Both the position numbers and the translations under genes were made by a program. From assembly GCA_902765225.1 (NCBI GenBank), contig CACWYV010000004.1:62001-126000 (forward strand): 64,000 bases of DNA, given 5' to 3'. Shown here one piece after another: positions 35,968 through 45,526 of this stretch. Below the pieces are notes generated by a model. It saw only the letters and a program-made list of their open reading frames with translations, searched no databases and was not told where the DNA came from. The stretch is from Candidatus Avelusimicrobium intestinale. GTDB taxonomy: Bacteria > Elusimicrobiota > Elusimicrobia > Elusimicrobiales > Elusimicrobiaceae. Numbering within the stretch: position 1 is the first letter of the stretch; each line of letters starts with the position of its first letter.

Positions 35968-36058
35968 GATGGGTTATCCATTTATTTTGCTGGATATTAT
36001 CCGCAAAGGTTTCCAAATTTATTTCAACCCCCTGCAGAAATTTCATATAATTAAATAT

Positions 36059-37339
36059 ATGGGTCTATTATTACTGTTTTTGACCAATTTGATTTTCCCA
36101 TTGGCGGGTATAGGGGTCATACTGGGTTTCTTGTTTTCCAGCCGTCGGGGGCTACTTAAACATTTAATACCGGAGATGCGGGAACGGTTTGGCTTGGAAG
36201 AACCGGGTACGCTTATTGAGCAAGCCGTCTGGTTGCACTGTGCCAGCGTGGGTGAGGTCCGTTCTATTGCGCAAATTATCCCTGCCCTGAAGGAATTGTA
36301 TAACCGGGATATTTTAGTCACTACGACCACCCAAGCCGGTAAAGAAACGGCATTAAAAAATAAACAAATTTCCCAAGTGGTATTGGTGCCGCTTGATTTT
36401 TATCCGTCTTGCCGCCGGTTTATCCGGTTGGCTAATCCCTACCGGTTGTTTTTGGTGGAACGCGAAATTTGGCCTAACCTGCTGGAAGCCGCCCACCGGG
36501 CAGGCGTGCCGACGGCCGTTATCAACGGGCGTATCTCCAAAAAGTCAGTTCGTTCGTATCTATTGGTAAAACCTCTTTTTAAGCGGGTATTAAATTACTT
36601 GCGTTTTGCCGCGTTGCAAACGCCGGAGGATCGGCACAGTTATCTTAAGTTGGGCGTGGCGAGTGAAAAACTGTTGGTTTGCGGTAATATCAAATATGAC
36701 ACACTCAACGAAGCACCTGCCCAATTGGACCGGGTGGATAAAATACTGACTGCGTTGGGTTGGAACACGCATCCCATTCTGGTGATGGGTAGTACGCATC
36801 CGCGGGAAGAAACCATGATGTTGCGGGCCATGCCGGATTTTATTAAGCAAAATCTTAAAGTCATTTTTGCGCCGCGCCACTTGGAACGGTTGCCCGAAAT
36901 TTGCGAGACGTTGCGCCAAAGCGGTTTGGCGCATGCGTTTGTCAGCGATAACAATTTTCCCAAAAGCGCGGACATCCTTTGTGCAGACGTGATGGGTTTG
37001 CTGCCGGCATTATATGCACGTGCTACACTAACGTTTGTGGGGGGATCTGTCGTTGCGCGCGGGGCACACAACTTGTTAGAGCCGGCTATTTTGGCCAAAA
37101 CGGTTTTATTCGGAGAACACTTTTACAATACCGCCCAACCTGCCTTAGCGTTATTGGAAAGCGGAGGCGGGGTATTGGTTAACGAGTATGATTTTAAAAC
37201 CATCGTGTGCCGGTTATTGGCGGACCCGGTCCAGTTAAGTAACATGGCCGATAAAGCCCGTCAAACCGCACTGACTTTTAAAGGAGCAACCCAAAAAATT
37301 TTGGATGGAATACAAACTTATGAACGAACAACAACCTAA
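36059..37339 (+). CDS. waaA: 3-deoxy-D-manno-octulosonic acid (Kdo) transferase WaaA/KdtA
   Basis: WaaA adds Kdo to lipid A precursor at the inner membrane, showing that this organism makes LPS. An N-terminal membrane anchor (GLLLLFLTNLIFPLAGIGV) is followed by the GT30 motifs WLHCASVGEVRS near residue 60, TTTTQAGKETA, LVEREIWPNLL near 140 and the C-terminal FVGGSVVARGAHNLLEPA near 325, including the sugar-binding region. 426 residues, normal length. The ATG at 36059 lies 7 nt after TATAAT (36046-36051), a leaderless arrangement. A longer frame from 35939 would start inside the upstream terminator. Confidence 0.95.
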   Translation: MGLLLLFLTNLIFPLAGIGVILGFLFSSRRGLLKHLIPEMRERFGLEEPGTLIEQAVWLHCASVGEVRSIAQIIPALKELYNRDILVTTTTQAGKETALKNKQISQVVLVPLDFYPSCRRFIRLANPYRLFLVEREIWPNLLEAAHRAGVPTAVINGRISKKSVRSYLLVKPLFKRVLNYLRFAALQTPEDRHSYLKLGVASEKLLVCGNIKYDTLNEAPAQLDRVDKILTALGWNTHPILVMGSTHPREETMMLRAMPDFIKQNLKVIFAPRHLERLPEICETLRQSGLAHAFVSDNNFPKSADILCADVMGLLPALYARATLTFVGGSVVARGAHNLLEPAILAKTVLFGEHFYNTAQPALALLESGGGVLVNEYDFKTIVCRLLADPVQLSNMADKARQTALTFKGATQKILDGIQTYERTTT

Positions 37340-38867
37340 TATATTAGTAATCCGTTTATCTTCGCTAGGCGATATTGTTTTATCTTCGCCTGTTTATAAA
37401 AATATCAAAGCTGCTTGGCCCAAGGCCCGCATTACGCTTTTGGTAAAGCCGCAATTCGCCCAAGTACTGGCCGGACACCCCGATATTGATGAAATTATGG
37501 TGGCTAAACCGGGCCTGTGGGCCAATATCAGCCAAATTCGGGCGGGGGGATTTACGCATTTATTGGATTTGCACGGCACGTTAAAGACCATTTTAATGAG
37601 CTTTTTTAGCCGCGTTCCCAACCGCATCCGCTACGATAAAAATACGCTGGACCGTCGGTTGTTTGTGCATTTCCGCCGGATGTCCCCGGTGTTGGAGCGT
37701 CACACTTTGGACAAATATCTTTCGGTTTTGTCGGCGTGGAACATTCCCGTCAAATACCGTGAGCCGAAACTGGACGATTGGGCTTATAAACACGTGGAAA
37801 ACAGCGGACGAAAAATTAATACGATTGCTATTTTCCAAACCTCATTTATCGGCGATAGTGTGCTGACAACACCGCTGATACAAAAAACGGCAAAATTATT
37901 TCCGGAGGCCAAAATTGTAGTGATTACCCGGCCACAAACGGAGGATATTTTCCGCCCGATGAAGGAAGTTTCCCAGGTTATTTTAAACGACAAAAAAGGG
38001 TGGAATAAAATTGCCGGTATTTGGAAAACAGCCCATGCGATCCGGGCCACCCATGCGGATATTTTACTTGTGCCGCACCGCAGTTTCAGAAGTGCACTTA
38101 TCGCGTGGCTTTCCGGGGTGCCGATACGTATCGGGTTTACCTCCAGCGAAGGCCGATGGTTTTACACCAAGACGGTGCCATTCTCTTGGATGATTCACGA
38201 TGCGGAGCGCAATCTTTCCTTGTTACAGGGGATTGCCAAAGAGAAATTTACCGCTGAAAAATTAAATATGCGCTATGCCCCTTCCGCCGAGGAAAATGTG
38301 GCACGGTTGATGCAGGATTTTAATTTAAACGGTAAAACATTGGTCGGTATCAATGCAGGTAGTGCCTGGCCTACCAAATGTTGGCCGATGGAGTATTTTG
38401 TCAAGCTGATCAGCCGGTTGCAAACGGAATTGGGGGTACAAGCGGTATTGATTGGCGGTGATAAACAGGATGCTGCCTTAGGGGAGAAAATTTGCCAACT
38501 TTCTACCGGGCATGCTGCCAGTTTGTGTGGCAAAACCAGTTTGGCCGATTTGATGGCGCTAATGAAACATTTTAAACTGTTCATTACCAACGATTCCGGG
38601 CCGATGCATATTGCCACGGCTTTTGAAGTGCCGACTTTAGCCATTTTCGGCCCCACCACGCGTGAGTTAGGTTTCTTCCCGTACGGAGAAGGGCACCGCG
38701 TGATGGAAGTGAAAGGATTGGAATGCCGTCCGTGCGCTCTGCACGGAGGAAAGAAGTGCCCCAAGGGCCATTTTAAGTGTATGCGGGATATTTCGCCGGA
38801 CGTGGTGTTTGATAACGCCAAAGAAATGTTGGAGAAGGCCGGCGTAGTCGCAAACGCAAGTAAATAA
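37320..38867 (+). CDS. double-headed family-9 glycosyltransferase (heptosyltransferase-like)
   Basis: ADP-heptose:LPS heptosyltransferases (GT9) are normally about 350 residues. This protein has 515. Residues about 7-160 form a GT9 N-terminal Rossmann domain (NILVIRLSSLGDIVLSSPVY, LVKPQFAQVLAGHPDIDEI). A second, complete enzyme begins near residue 167 with NTIAIFQTSFIGDSVLTTPL and continues to the donor-binding NDSGPMHIATAFEVPTLAIF near 423. The Cys-rich end CRPCALHGGKKCPKGHFKCM resembles WaaF. The first acceptor-side domain is thus duplicated without its C-terminal partner. The gene overlaps waaA by 20 nt, so both serve LPS core synthesis. Confidence 0.87.
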   Translation: MNEQQPNILVIRLSSLGDIVLSSPVYKNIKAAWPKARITLLVKPQFAQVLAGHPDIDEIMVAKPGLWANISQIRAGGFTHLLDLHGTLKTILMSFFSRVPNRIRYDKNTLDRRLFVHFRRMSPVLERHTLDKYLSVLSAWNIPVKYREPKLDDWAYKHVENSGRKINTIAIFQTSFIGDSVLTTPLIQKTAKLFPEAKIVVITRPQTEDIFRPMKEVSQVILNDKKGWNKIAGIWKTAHAIRATHADILLVPHRSFRSALIAWLSGVPIRIGFTSSEGRWFYTKTVPFSWMIHDAERNLSLLQGIAKEKFTAEKLNMRYAPSAEENVARLMQDFNLNGKTLVGINAGSAWPTKCWPMEYFVKLISRLQTELGVQAVLIGGDKQDAALGEKICQLSTGHAASLCGKTSLADLMALMKHFKLFITNDSGPMHIATAFEVPTLAIFGPTTRELGFFPYGEGHRVMEVKGLECRPCALHGGKKCPKGHFKCMRDISPDVVFDNAKEMLEKAGVVANASK

Positions 38868-38882
38868 GACCATTTGGAAAAA

Positions 38883-38916
38883 ACAAACGCCCCGCTTTAA
38901 GCGGGGCGTGTTTGTT
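38883..38916. terminator. bidirectional terminator
   Basis: The stem AAACGCCCCGC / GCGGGGCGTGTTT with loop TTTAA is flanked by A-rich and T-rich sequence. It ends the waaA operon on the plus strand and the convergent membrane-protein gene on the minus strand. Confidence 0.85.
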
Positions 38917-38938
38917 TACAAATCTGCTGCGTTTAATT

Positions 38939-39556
38939 CTACTTTTCTACAAATATAGTAGCCACATAACCTACTAGTAAGGATGGCATAAAGATATAAG
39001 TAGTTATATTGGCCCACAAAAAGGCCTTTTTAATTTTAGGGAGTTCATAATCCGCTAACAGATTTTTCTGCGCCACCTTATACTCAATTACATAAGATAA
39101 GTAAAAACAGACTAAATGATAAAGCAACCAGGTATATAGACCGCCAAATCCCCAAGGGCCCAACAGACCCGTTTCCAAACGGTGCAAATCGACCCACGGG
39201 GCGGGAATAAACAGTAAAACTGCACCCACAAGCGTAGATATAATATTGGCTTTAAGCGTAACCCAACACGCCCTTTTCCACTTGATGCCCTTAAGGATAT
39301 ACTTTATGATTCCCGTTTCCAAAGCTACTACGATAATAAGAAAAATCAAAGTTGCTAAAAGAAAACCCAACGAAAGAGCAAAACAGCTTGCTAGCATCCT
39401 ATTTCGCAAACACCAATCCAAATCCCCAAATCCAACCCAACCCGTTACTCCTAATGTGGAAGAAACCGTCAGCCCCCATAGCGGGACACCTCCGTCGGCA
39501 AATGCCAAACAAGGCAGACACAACACAGATAAACCGGCCAATATATATTTTTTCAT
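38939..39556 (-). CDS. polytopic membrane protein with signal peptide, unknown function
   Basis: The 205-residue product starts KKYILAGLSVLCLPCLAFADGG, a signal peptide or first helix, followed by four to five further hydrophobic segments: MLASCFALSLGFLLATLIF, TLKANIISTLVGAVLLFIP, WLLYHLVCFYLSYVIEY and FLWANITTYIFMPSLLVGY. No family is recognised. Base composition looks more AT-rich than the neighbours. The start at 39556 is 16 nt after the PC4-like gene, so they probably share an mRNA. Confidence 0.65.
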   Translation of the reverse strand: MKKYILAGLSVLCLPCLAFADGGVPLWGLTVSSTLGVTGWVGFGDLDWCLRNRMLASCFALSLGFLLATLIFLIIVVALETGIIKYILKGIKWKRACWVTLKANIISTLVGAVLLFIPAPWVDLHRLETGLLGPWGFGGLYTWLLYHLVCFYLSYVIEYKVAQKNLLADYELPKIKKAFLWANITTYIFMPSLLVGYVATIFVEK

Positions 39557-39572
39557 TTCCGTTATTTTCCTA

Positions 39573-40034
39573 CTAAAAATCATCTATGGGTTGTTCGTCC
39601 AGTGCTTCGCGCGTTTGCTGGAATAATTGTTTAATCTCTTTCAGTTGCGTTAGCGGTAGTCCGATCCCTTTTTGGGTCCAGCCCTTCTCTTCTTCCCACT
39701 GGCGCAAGGCAAGCGCGCGCTGCCCTTTTTGAGAGCAGATTTCGGCTATGATACAAATACCCGGCCGCTTGGCAAATTTGCCCAGCGGTCCGTTCGGCAC
39801 CGCGGCGGGGTCGTCGGCCAAACCCATTATTTTGGGCGCTAACACGCGCAGAATTTCCGGCGTGAGGGTCACGCCGTCCATCGTCGGGCCGGAAAAACCG
39901 TCCGTTTGTACGTAGCGGCGGATGGAAACGTACCTAAATCCGCGGTATACGTCAATACTAAAGCGGATTTCTTCTCCGTTACCCAGGGGGAGTGCCCCAA
40001 TATCGCGTAAAATGCTAAAACTGCTTTCACTCAT
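39573..40034 (-). CDS. PC4-like (p15/Sub1) ssDNA-binding domain protein
   Basis: Residues 18-65 match the PC4 fold: EEIRFSIDVYRGFRYVSIRR followed by PTMDGVTLTPEILRVLAP, close to the bacterial consensus of rGk.yvdiRkyy...G...PtkkGisLt. Bacterial PC4-like proteins bind single-stranded DNA or RNA. A second, longer region after about residue 90 (GICIIAEICSQKGQRALALRQW...GIGLPLTQLKEI) looks like a divergent second half-repeat. 153 residues. Its start is at 40034, on the minus strand and divergent from the kinase gene. Confidence 0.75.
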   Translation of the reverse strand: MSESSFSILRDIGALPLGNGEEIRFSIDVYRGFRYVSIRRYVQTDGFSGPTMDGVTLTPEILRVLAPKIMGLADDPAAVPNGPLGKFAKRPGICIIAEICSQKGQRALALRQWEEEKGWTQKGIGLPLTQLKEIKQLFQQTREALDEQPIDDF

Positions 40035-40162
40035 AATTTCCCCTATTCCTAACGCGTAAAATATGTTATGATAAGGTATCTCTTATATTGTAGTGTTTGA
40101 ATAGCATAAAATCAAGCAGTTTTTGTATAATATACAAGTAGGTTTGTTGGTGGTAAAAAATT

Positions 40163-42511
40163 ATGAGCGAAACAACCCCTTCTTTAGTCGGGCAAGTCAT
40201 TTCCGGATGTGAAATATTGCAAAAAACAGCCGAAGGCGGCATGGGTTCCGTGTACCGGGCCCGCCATAAGGCCTTGAATCGGCAAGTCTGTATTAAAATT
40301 TTGTCTCCCTCGTTGGCCAAAGATAAAAAGGCCGTGGAACTTTTCCTCACCGAAGCGCGCGCCATTGCCGAATTGGACCATCCCAATATCGTTAACGTGT
40401 ACGATGTAGGCAAGGAAAACGGCTATTATTTTATCGTCATGTCTTTTATTGAAGGACAGACACTCTCGTCGCTTCTCAAAAAACAAAAAATACTTCCCAT
40501 CAGCCAAGTGCTGGATTTGTTTGACGGAGTATTACAAGGATTAGCGGCGGCGCATGCCAAGGGAATCATTCACCGGGATATTAAACCTTCCAATATTTTA
40601 ATCAATCCGCAGGGTCAACCGAAACTGGTGGACTTTGGTATCGCTAAAAAAGTGGATAAAGACACCGGTTCTACCAAGACAACCGAGCTGGCCGGTACGG
40701 CGTATTTTATCGCGCCGGAGCAAGCACTCGGGCGTCGGTTGGATATCCGGGCTGACTTGTATTCCATCGGGGCCAGTATGTACTACGTGCTGACAGGGCA
40801 GTTTCCGTATAATGGCAAAAACACGGTGGAAATTATTCAGAAACACATCAACGAACCCGTACCGAACCCGGCTAAACTGCGCAAAGAAATGCCGCCGTGG
40901 TTGGCGTTAGCCATTCAAAAGTTGATGAACAAAAATCCCGATGATCGTTTTCAAACTGCTAAAGAAGTGTGTGATCATTTCCGCAAAATGCGTGCGGAGG
41001 ACCAGTTGCGTTTCAAATCCGGCGCGACGGGAAAAGCCGTTGATTTGGGAAACGAAGGATCTCTCAAAGTCAAAGAAGAAAAACACGGCACCACTACGTT
41101 GCGCACGCCACGTTTCAATCGCACACCCTCGGCCTCATTTACTAACCCGGCCGATCACCCCACCAGTCGTTCGTTGATGCCCCAAATCAAAATAGATGAA
41201 ACGTTGTCCAATATTGATTTGCCGAAAGGACGTACAAACGCCGGAACGACGGATACTTTATCTGCCCGTATGCTAAATGCAACCGACGTTAAACCGGTGG
41301 ACGTGTTCATCCCCGTGCGCAAAAAACCGCGCCGCGGTCGCGGACGGATGGCGGCTCTGGCCGGAAGCGGGTTAAAAAAATTACTGAATTTTATGTTGTT
41401 GGTGCCGTTATTCGCACTTTTCTCGGCGGTGGTAGTGTATATGTTTTACACGTTGGGAACCGTGTGCGCCCCGGCGGCTGCGGAGGCCTCCGGCGGTATT
41501 ATTCACCAAATTGTTTCGCCTTTTTTGGCACCTGCCTACGGTTCTAATCAGTTGCTGTTAATGGGACTGGGTGTAGTGATGGTAGCTTTGATTTTTGCTT
41601 CCTCTATCGTGAAGGCATTTTCCCGTTCTACCACGGTATTGTTGTTCCTGGCGTTTGTATCATTCCTAAGCGGATTATTCACGCCGGATGTGCCTTTTAT
41701 GCAACTGACAGAAGTTTCCCGGTTTATCTTCTCGCCGGAATATTATTTCTGTTACTTGGTGGTAGCCGTTACGTGGTGTATTTCCTTGTGTTGGCGGTTG
41801 AACCGGTCCGTAGCGCAAGGGGTATTTGGAGCGGTGTTGGTTATTTTTGCCATGAGTATGACCTTTTTATCCGCCCACGTTTCTATCCCGCCCTGTAACC
41901 AGGATATGTTTTTTATGGTCTTGTTTTACAGTTCCCTATTCTGCGGAATCGTGTCTACGTATTACTTGATTTCCCGCAATTACAAGGATACGATTTTGAT
42001 GCCGTGTGTTTTGTTCCTCTTAGCCGTAGCCGGTATTTGGACGTATACCCTTTCCGGGGTCGTTGTTTCCGTTAATACGACGATGGAAGTTGTTATCCCG
42101 CGGGTAGAGGTCAGCAAGTCTCTTTCCGCTAAGCGACGGCAACAATTGGAAGAGAGTTTAAATTCACAAGATACCCGCGAAGTATTTAAAGGGTTGGATA
42201 AATCAAACGAACTCACCGGGATGACCGAGGATGAAGCCTTTGAGGTATTAGCCCCGCGGGTGGAAAAAGCCTTCCCTAAGGTATTTAATGAAGAGGTAAA
42301 ACCGCTTTTTGTGAGTTTTTTAACGAACTACCACCAAGGAGGAAGACAACGCATGAAAGCTGCTATTTGGGAATATGCGTTGGCCATTCCTATCTATAAC
42401 TTTAACCGCCTGGCCCAAACAAACAATGCCTATTTCTTTATGATAACCATTCTGTTTATGTTGGGGGTTGTGAACTGTATCGGTATGGTGTTGTTTGGAG
42501 ATGAATTATGA
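40163..42511 (+). CDS. serine/threonine protein kinase with polytopic membrane C-terminus
   Basis: A Hanks-type kinase domain spans residues about 10-275: glycine loop AEGGMGSVY, Lys in VCIKIL near 46, catalytic HRDIKPSN near 137, DFG as VDFGIAK near 157, and APEQ. A basic, Thr/Ser-rich juxtamembrane linker (to about 395) may be phosphorylated. Unlike PknB-type kinases it has no PASTA domains; instead the C-terminal half has about seven or eight transmembrane helices, with a soluble stretch near residues 650-740. Signals are probably sensed in or near the membrane. 782 residues. The stop overlaps the PP2C start (ATGA). Confidence 0.93.
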   Translation: MSETTPSLVGQVISGCEILQKTAEGGMGSVYRARHKALNRQVCIKILSPSLAKDKKAVELFLTEARAIAELDHPNIVNVYDVGKENGYYFIVMSFIEGQTLSSLLKKQKILPISQVLDLFDGVLQGLAAAHAKGIIHRDIKPSNILINPQGQPKLVDFGIAKKVDKDTGSTKTTELAGTAYFIAPEQALGRRLDIRADLYSIGASMYYVLTGQFPYNGKNTVEIIQKHINEPVPNPAKLRKEMPPWLALAIQKLMNKNPDDRFQTAKEVCDHFRKMRAEDQLRFKSGATGKAVDLGNEGSLKVKEEKHGTTTLRTPRFNRTPSASFTNPADHPTSRSLMPQIKIDETLSNIDLPKGRTNAGTTDTLSARMLNATDVKPVDVFIPVRKKPRRGRGRMAALAGSGLKKLLNFMLLVPLFALFSAVVVYMFYTLGTVCAPAAAEASGGIIHQIVSPFLAPAYGSNQLLLMGLGVVMVALIFASSIVKAFSRSTTVLLFLAFVSFLSGLFTPDVPFMQLTEVSRFIFSPEYYFCYLVVAVTWCISLCWRLNRSVAQGVFGAVLVIFAMSMTFLSAHVSIPPCNQDMFFMVLFYSSLFCGIVSTYYLISRNYKDTILMPCVLFLLAVAGIWTYTLSGVVVSVNTTMEVVIPRVEVSKSLSAKRRQQLEESLNSQDTREVFKGLDKSNELTGMTEDEAFEVLAPRVEKAFPKVFNEEVKPLFVSFLTNYHQGGRQRMKAAIWEYALAIPIYNFNRLAQTNNAYFFMITILFMLGVVNCIGMVLFGDEL

Positions 42512-43332
42512 GCAGTTTCGTCATTGAATTTGCTGCTGTAACCGACATAGGTAAGATCCGCGAAAAAAACGAAGATAATGTGCTCATTTCATCCTCTTTA
42601 GGACTTGGAATTGTAGCCGACGGTATGGGGGGGCACAGTTCCGGTGAAGTAGCCAGCAATATTGCAGTGTCCGTCCTGGCAGAAACTGTGCGCAAAGTAA
42701 ATATGGGCCAGTTGCAAATTCCGGCTTCGTTCTTGCCCAAATTGGACGATACGGAGCGAAAAATTCTAATGGCGGCCAATCTAGCCAACGCGGCTATCTA
42801 CTCAACGGCGCAATCTTCCGATATTTATAAAATGATGGGGACAACGCTGACCGGTGTTATTTTTGATAAAGACTTTGCAACCGCTGTCCACGTGGGAGAT
42901 TCCCGTTTGTATTTATTCCGAGACGGAAAAATTGTTCAAATCACTACCGATCACTCCTTGGCGATGGAGCACGTCCGCCGGGGCCTGTTAAGCCGCTCCG
43001 AGGCAGATCATTCCAAAATCCAAAATGTGTTGACGCGTGCCATGGGCGTTAAAAAGAATATTGAATTTGATTTATTAAAATTCCCCGTCAAAGTAGGGGA
43101 TATTATCTTGCTCTGTTCGGACGGCTTGTACAAAGGGCTGGAAGAAACCGATTTGGCCGATATCCTGGGTAAAGGGCATGATCTGCCGATTGTAAAACTC
43201 TGCAAACAATTAGTGCGTGCTTCCAATGATAAGGACGGGCAAGATAATATATCGGCCGTACTCATCAAAATTCTGCCGCCGCATCCGCTGACTTTTCGCC
43301 AGCGCGTACACCGTTTTTTCACCAGTAAATAA
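42508..43332 (+). CDS. PP2C-family protein phosphatase
   Basis: Metal-dependent Ser/Thr phosphatase expected to reverse the upstream kinase. Conserved motifs are TDIGKIREKNEDNVLI near residue 12, GIVADGMGGHSSGE near 34, a central AVHVGDSRLYLFRDGKI near 128, and the C-terminal LCSDGLYKGLEE and DNISAVLIKI with the metal-binding Asp residues. 274 residues, with no regulatory domain. The ATG overlaps the kinase stop (ATGA), so the two are translationally coupled. Confidence 0.95.
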   Translation: MSSFVIEFAAVTDIGKIREKNEDNVLISSSLGLGIVADGMGGHSSGEVASNIAVSVLAETVRKVNMGQLQIPASFLPKLDDTERKILMAANLANAAIYSTAQSSDIYKMMGTTLTGVIFDKDFATAVHVGDSRLYLFRDGKIVQITTDHSLAMEHVRRGLLSRSEADHSKIQNVLTRAMGVKKNIEFDLLKFPVKVGDIILLCSDGLYKGLEETDLADILGKGHDLPIVKLCKQLVRASNDKDGQDNISAVLIKILPPHPLTFRQRVHRFFTSK

Positions 43333-43384
43333 TCTCTTTTTTAGACGGTGTAGCTTTCCTTTTTTTAGCAGTCAAATAAAAAGG

Positions 43385-43438
43385 TTGACAATTATGTTCA
43401 GATATGCTAAATTAGCATTATGCTTATGCGAGTGCTAA
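43385..43438 (+). promoter_or_regulatory. groESL heat-shock promoter with CIRCE operator
   Basis: TTGACA (43385-43390), a 17-nt spacer and TAAATT (43408-43413) form the promoter. It overlaps a CIRCE element at 43412-43438: TTAGCATTA, 9 nt, GAGTGCTAA. The right arm is perfect; the left differs from TTAGCACTC at two positions. CIRCE is bound by HrcA, which is not in this window. Confidence 0.88.
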
Positions 43439-43493
43439 CAACCGCGTGTGGGCAAATCCAATTTAAATTCCGCAAAAAAGGAGTGTATGGAAT

Positions 43494-43787
43494 ATGGCAG
43501 AAGTAAAAATTAAACCTTTGGGTGATCGTGTAATCGTGAAACCCATTGAAAGAGAGACGATGAAGGGGGGAATCATCATTCCTGACACCGCCAAAGAAAA
43601 ACCAATGGAAGGCGAAGTATTGGCCGTTGGTCCGGGGAAACTCAGTGACAAAGGCGAACGGGGCACCATGGACGTTAAAAAGGGTGACCGCGTGTTGTAC
43701 GGCAAATATTCCGGCACGGAAGTGAAATTAGATGACGAAACGTATTTAATCATTCACCAAGATGAAATCTTGGGTATTTTGGGGTAA
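43494..43787 (+). CDS. groES: co-chaperonin GroES
   Basis: The 97-residue GroES ring subunit caps GroEL and helps protein folding. It has KIKPLGDRVIVKPIERETMKGGIIIPDTAKEKP with the mobile loop ETMKGGIII at about residues 22-30, and ends with the usual DETYLIIHQDEILGIL strand. It is preceded by AAAAAGGAG and lies 18 nt before groEL, downstream of the CIRCE-containing promoter. Confidence 0.98.
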   Translation: MAEVKIKPLGDRVIVKPIERETMKGGIIIPDTAKEKPMEGEVLAVGPGKLSDKGERGTMDVKKGDRVLYGKYSGTEVKLDDETYLIIHQDEILGILG

Positions 43788-43805
43788 ATGAGAGGTTAAT
43801 AACAT

Positions 43806-45443
43806 ATGGCAAAGCAAATTGTATATGGCGATGAAGCCCGCGCCAAAATGAAATCGGGCATTGAAAAAGTAGCCAATGCAGTCAAAGTAACGTTGGGGCC
43901 CAAGGGACGCAGCGTAGTATTGGAAAAGAAATTTGGTTCTCCGCTCATTATTGATGACGGTGTAACGATTGCCAAAGATATTGAGTTAGATGATAAGTTT
44001 GAAAATATGGGCGCGCAGTTAATCCGCGAAGTTGCCTCTAAGACCAACGACGTAGCCGGTGACGGAACCACTACAGCCACCGTACTGGCTAATGCGATGC
44101 TTACAGAAGGTATCAAAAATATCACGGCCGGCGCCAACCCGACTTTGGTCAAGAAGGGAATTGAAATGGCGGTAGAAGCCACGAAAGAACAACTCAACAA
44201 AATGCATAAACCGGTCAAAACGAAAGAAGAAAAGGCACAGATCGCCACGATTTCTTCTAACGACCGTGAAATCGGCAATATGATTGCCGAAGCCATTGAA
44301 AAAGTCGGCGCGGAAGGGGTCATCACGGTAGAAGAAGGCAAAACAGCCACCACCCAATTGGATGTGGTGGAAGGGATGCAGTTTGACCGCGGCTATATTT
44401 CGCCGTACTTTGTGACGGATTCCGAGCGGATGGAATGTGTATTGGAAAATCCGTATATCATCATTACGGATAAGAAAGTATCTTCCATGAACGAATTGTT
44501 ACCCGTGTTGGAAAAAATCGTGCAAAGCGGTAAACAATTTTTAATTGTAGCCGAAGATGTAGATGGTGAGGCTTTGGCTACGTTAGTGGTCAATAAATTG
44601 CGGGGTACCTTGAAAGGCTGTGCCGTGAAAGCCCCCGGCTTTGGCGATCGCCGCAAAGAAATGTTGGAAGATATCGCCATTTTGACGGGTGGAGAAGTAT
44701 TGGCCGAAGAACGCGGTATTAAGTTGGATAAAGCCGAATTGGCTATGCTCGGTCAGTGTGCCCGCGTCGTGATTGATAAAGAAAATACGACGATTGTCAG
44801 CGGGAAAGGCAGCAAGGAAGCCATTGCCGCACGGGCTGAACAAATCCGCAAACAAATTGAAAATTCCAAAAGCGAATACGACAAAGAAAAACTCCAGGAA
44901 CGCTTGGCTAAACTTTCCGGTGGTGTAGCCGTTATCAGCGTCGGTGCTGCTACGGAAACGGAATTAAAAGCCAAAAAAGCCAAGGTGGAAGATGCCAAAA
45001 ACGCTACCAAAGCCGGCGTGGAAGAAGGGATTGTACCCGGTGGCGGTGTGGCGTTGGCCCGTTGCCAAAAAGCGTTGGATGGCCTCAAGGCCGATAACGA
45101 TGACGTACGCACCGGTATTAACATTGTACGCAAATCATTGACGGCTCCGCTAACCCAAATTGCAGTCAATGCCGGTTTGGACGGTGCTGTTGTAGTGGAC
45201 AAAGTGCTAGCCATGAAAGGAGCAGCCGATGGTTACGACGCTGAGAAGAATGAATATTGCGATCTATTGAAAGCAGGGGTGGTAGACCCGGCTAAAGTGG
45301 TGCGCACGGCGTTGGAAAATGCGGCGTCTATTACAGGCACGGTACTCTTGACGGAAGCCCTCGTGGCCGATGCTCCGGAAAAGGAACATAACCACGGTGG
45401 CCCGGCTATGGGTGGCATGGGCGGTATGCCCGGTATGATGTAA
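43806..45443 (+). CDS. groEL: chaperonin GroEL
   Basis: The 545-residue Hsp60 subunit starts [20 protein letters not shown]. It carries the ATP-binding [18 protein letters not shown] and [16 protein letters not shown] (catalytic Asp in GDGTT), an intact apical domain, and the C-terminal GGM repeat tail ([10 protein letters not shown]). It is full length with no visible defects. It is cotranscribed with groES, and a terminator follows 32 nt after the stop. Confidence 0.99.
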   Translation: MAKQIVYGDEARAKMKSGIEKVANAVKVTLGPKGRSVVLEKKFGSPLIIDDGVTIAKDIELDDKFENMGAQLIREVASKTNDVAGDGTTTATVLANAMLTEGIKNITAGANPTLVKKGIEMAVEATKEQLNKMHKPVKTKEEKAQIATISSNDREIGNMIAEAIEKVGAEGVITVEEGKTATTQLDVVEGMQFDRGYISPYFVTDSERMECVLENPYIIITDKKVSSMNELLPVLEKIVQSGKQFLIVAEDVDGEALATLVVNKLRGTLKGCAVKAPGFGDRRKEMLEDIAILTGGEVLAEERGIKLDKAELAMLGQCARVVIDKENTTIVSGKGSKEAIAARAEQIRKQIENSKSEYDKEKLQERLAKLSGGVAVISVGAATETELKAKKAKVEDAKNATKAGVEEGIVPGGGVALARCQKALDGLKADNDDVRTGINIVRKSLTAPLTQIAVNAGLDGAVVVDKVLAMKGAADGYDAEKNEYCDLLKAGVVDPAKVVRTALENAASITGTVLLTEALVADAPEKEHNHGGPAMGGMGGMPGMM

Positions 45444-45474
45444 AATCATCCGTTCAACCAGTCTTAAATAAACG

Positions 45475-45505
45475 GGGTGGATAAAATCAATTTTTATCCA
45501 CCCTT
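45475..45505 (+). terminator. terminator of groESL
   Basis: GGGTGGATAAA (45475-45485) pairs with TTTATCCACCC (45493-45503), followed by TTTGTTGT. Confidence 0.85.
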
Positions 45506-45526
45506 TGTTGTGTCCCAAAACAGACG

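Noticed and set aside
35939-36058. N-terminal extension of WaaA to 35939 or 35969
   Set aside because: It overlaps the terminator hairpin of the previous gene and adds residues unlike the family; the 36059 start gives the normal membrane anchor.
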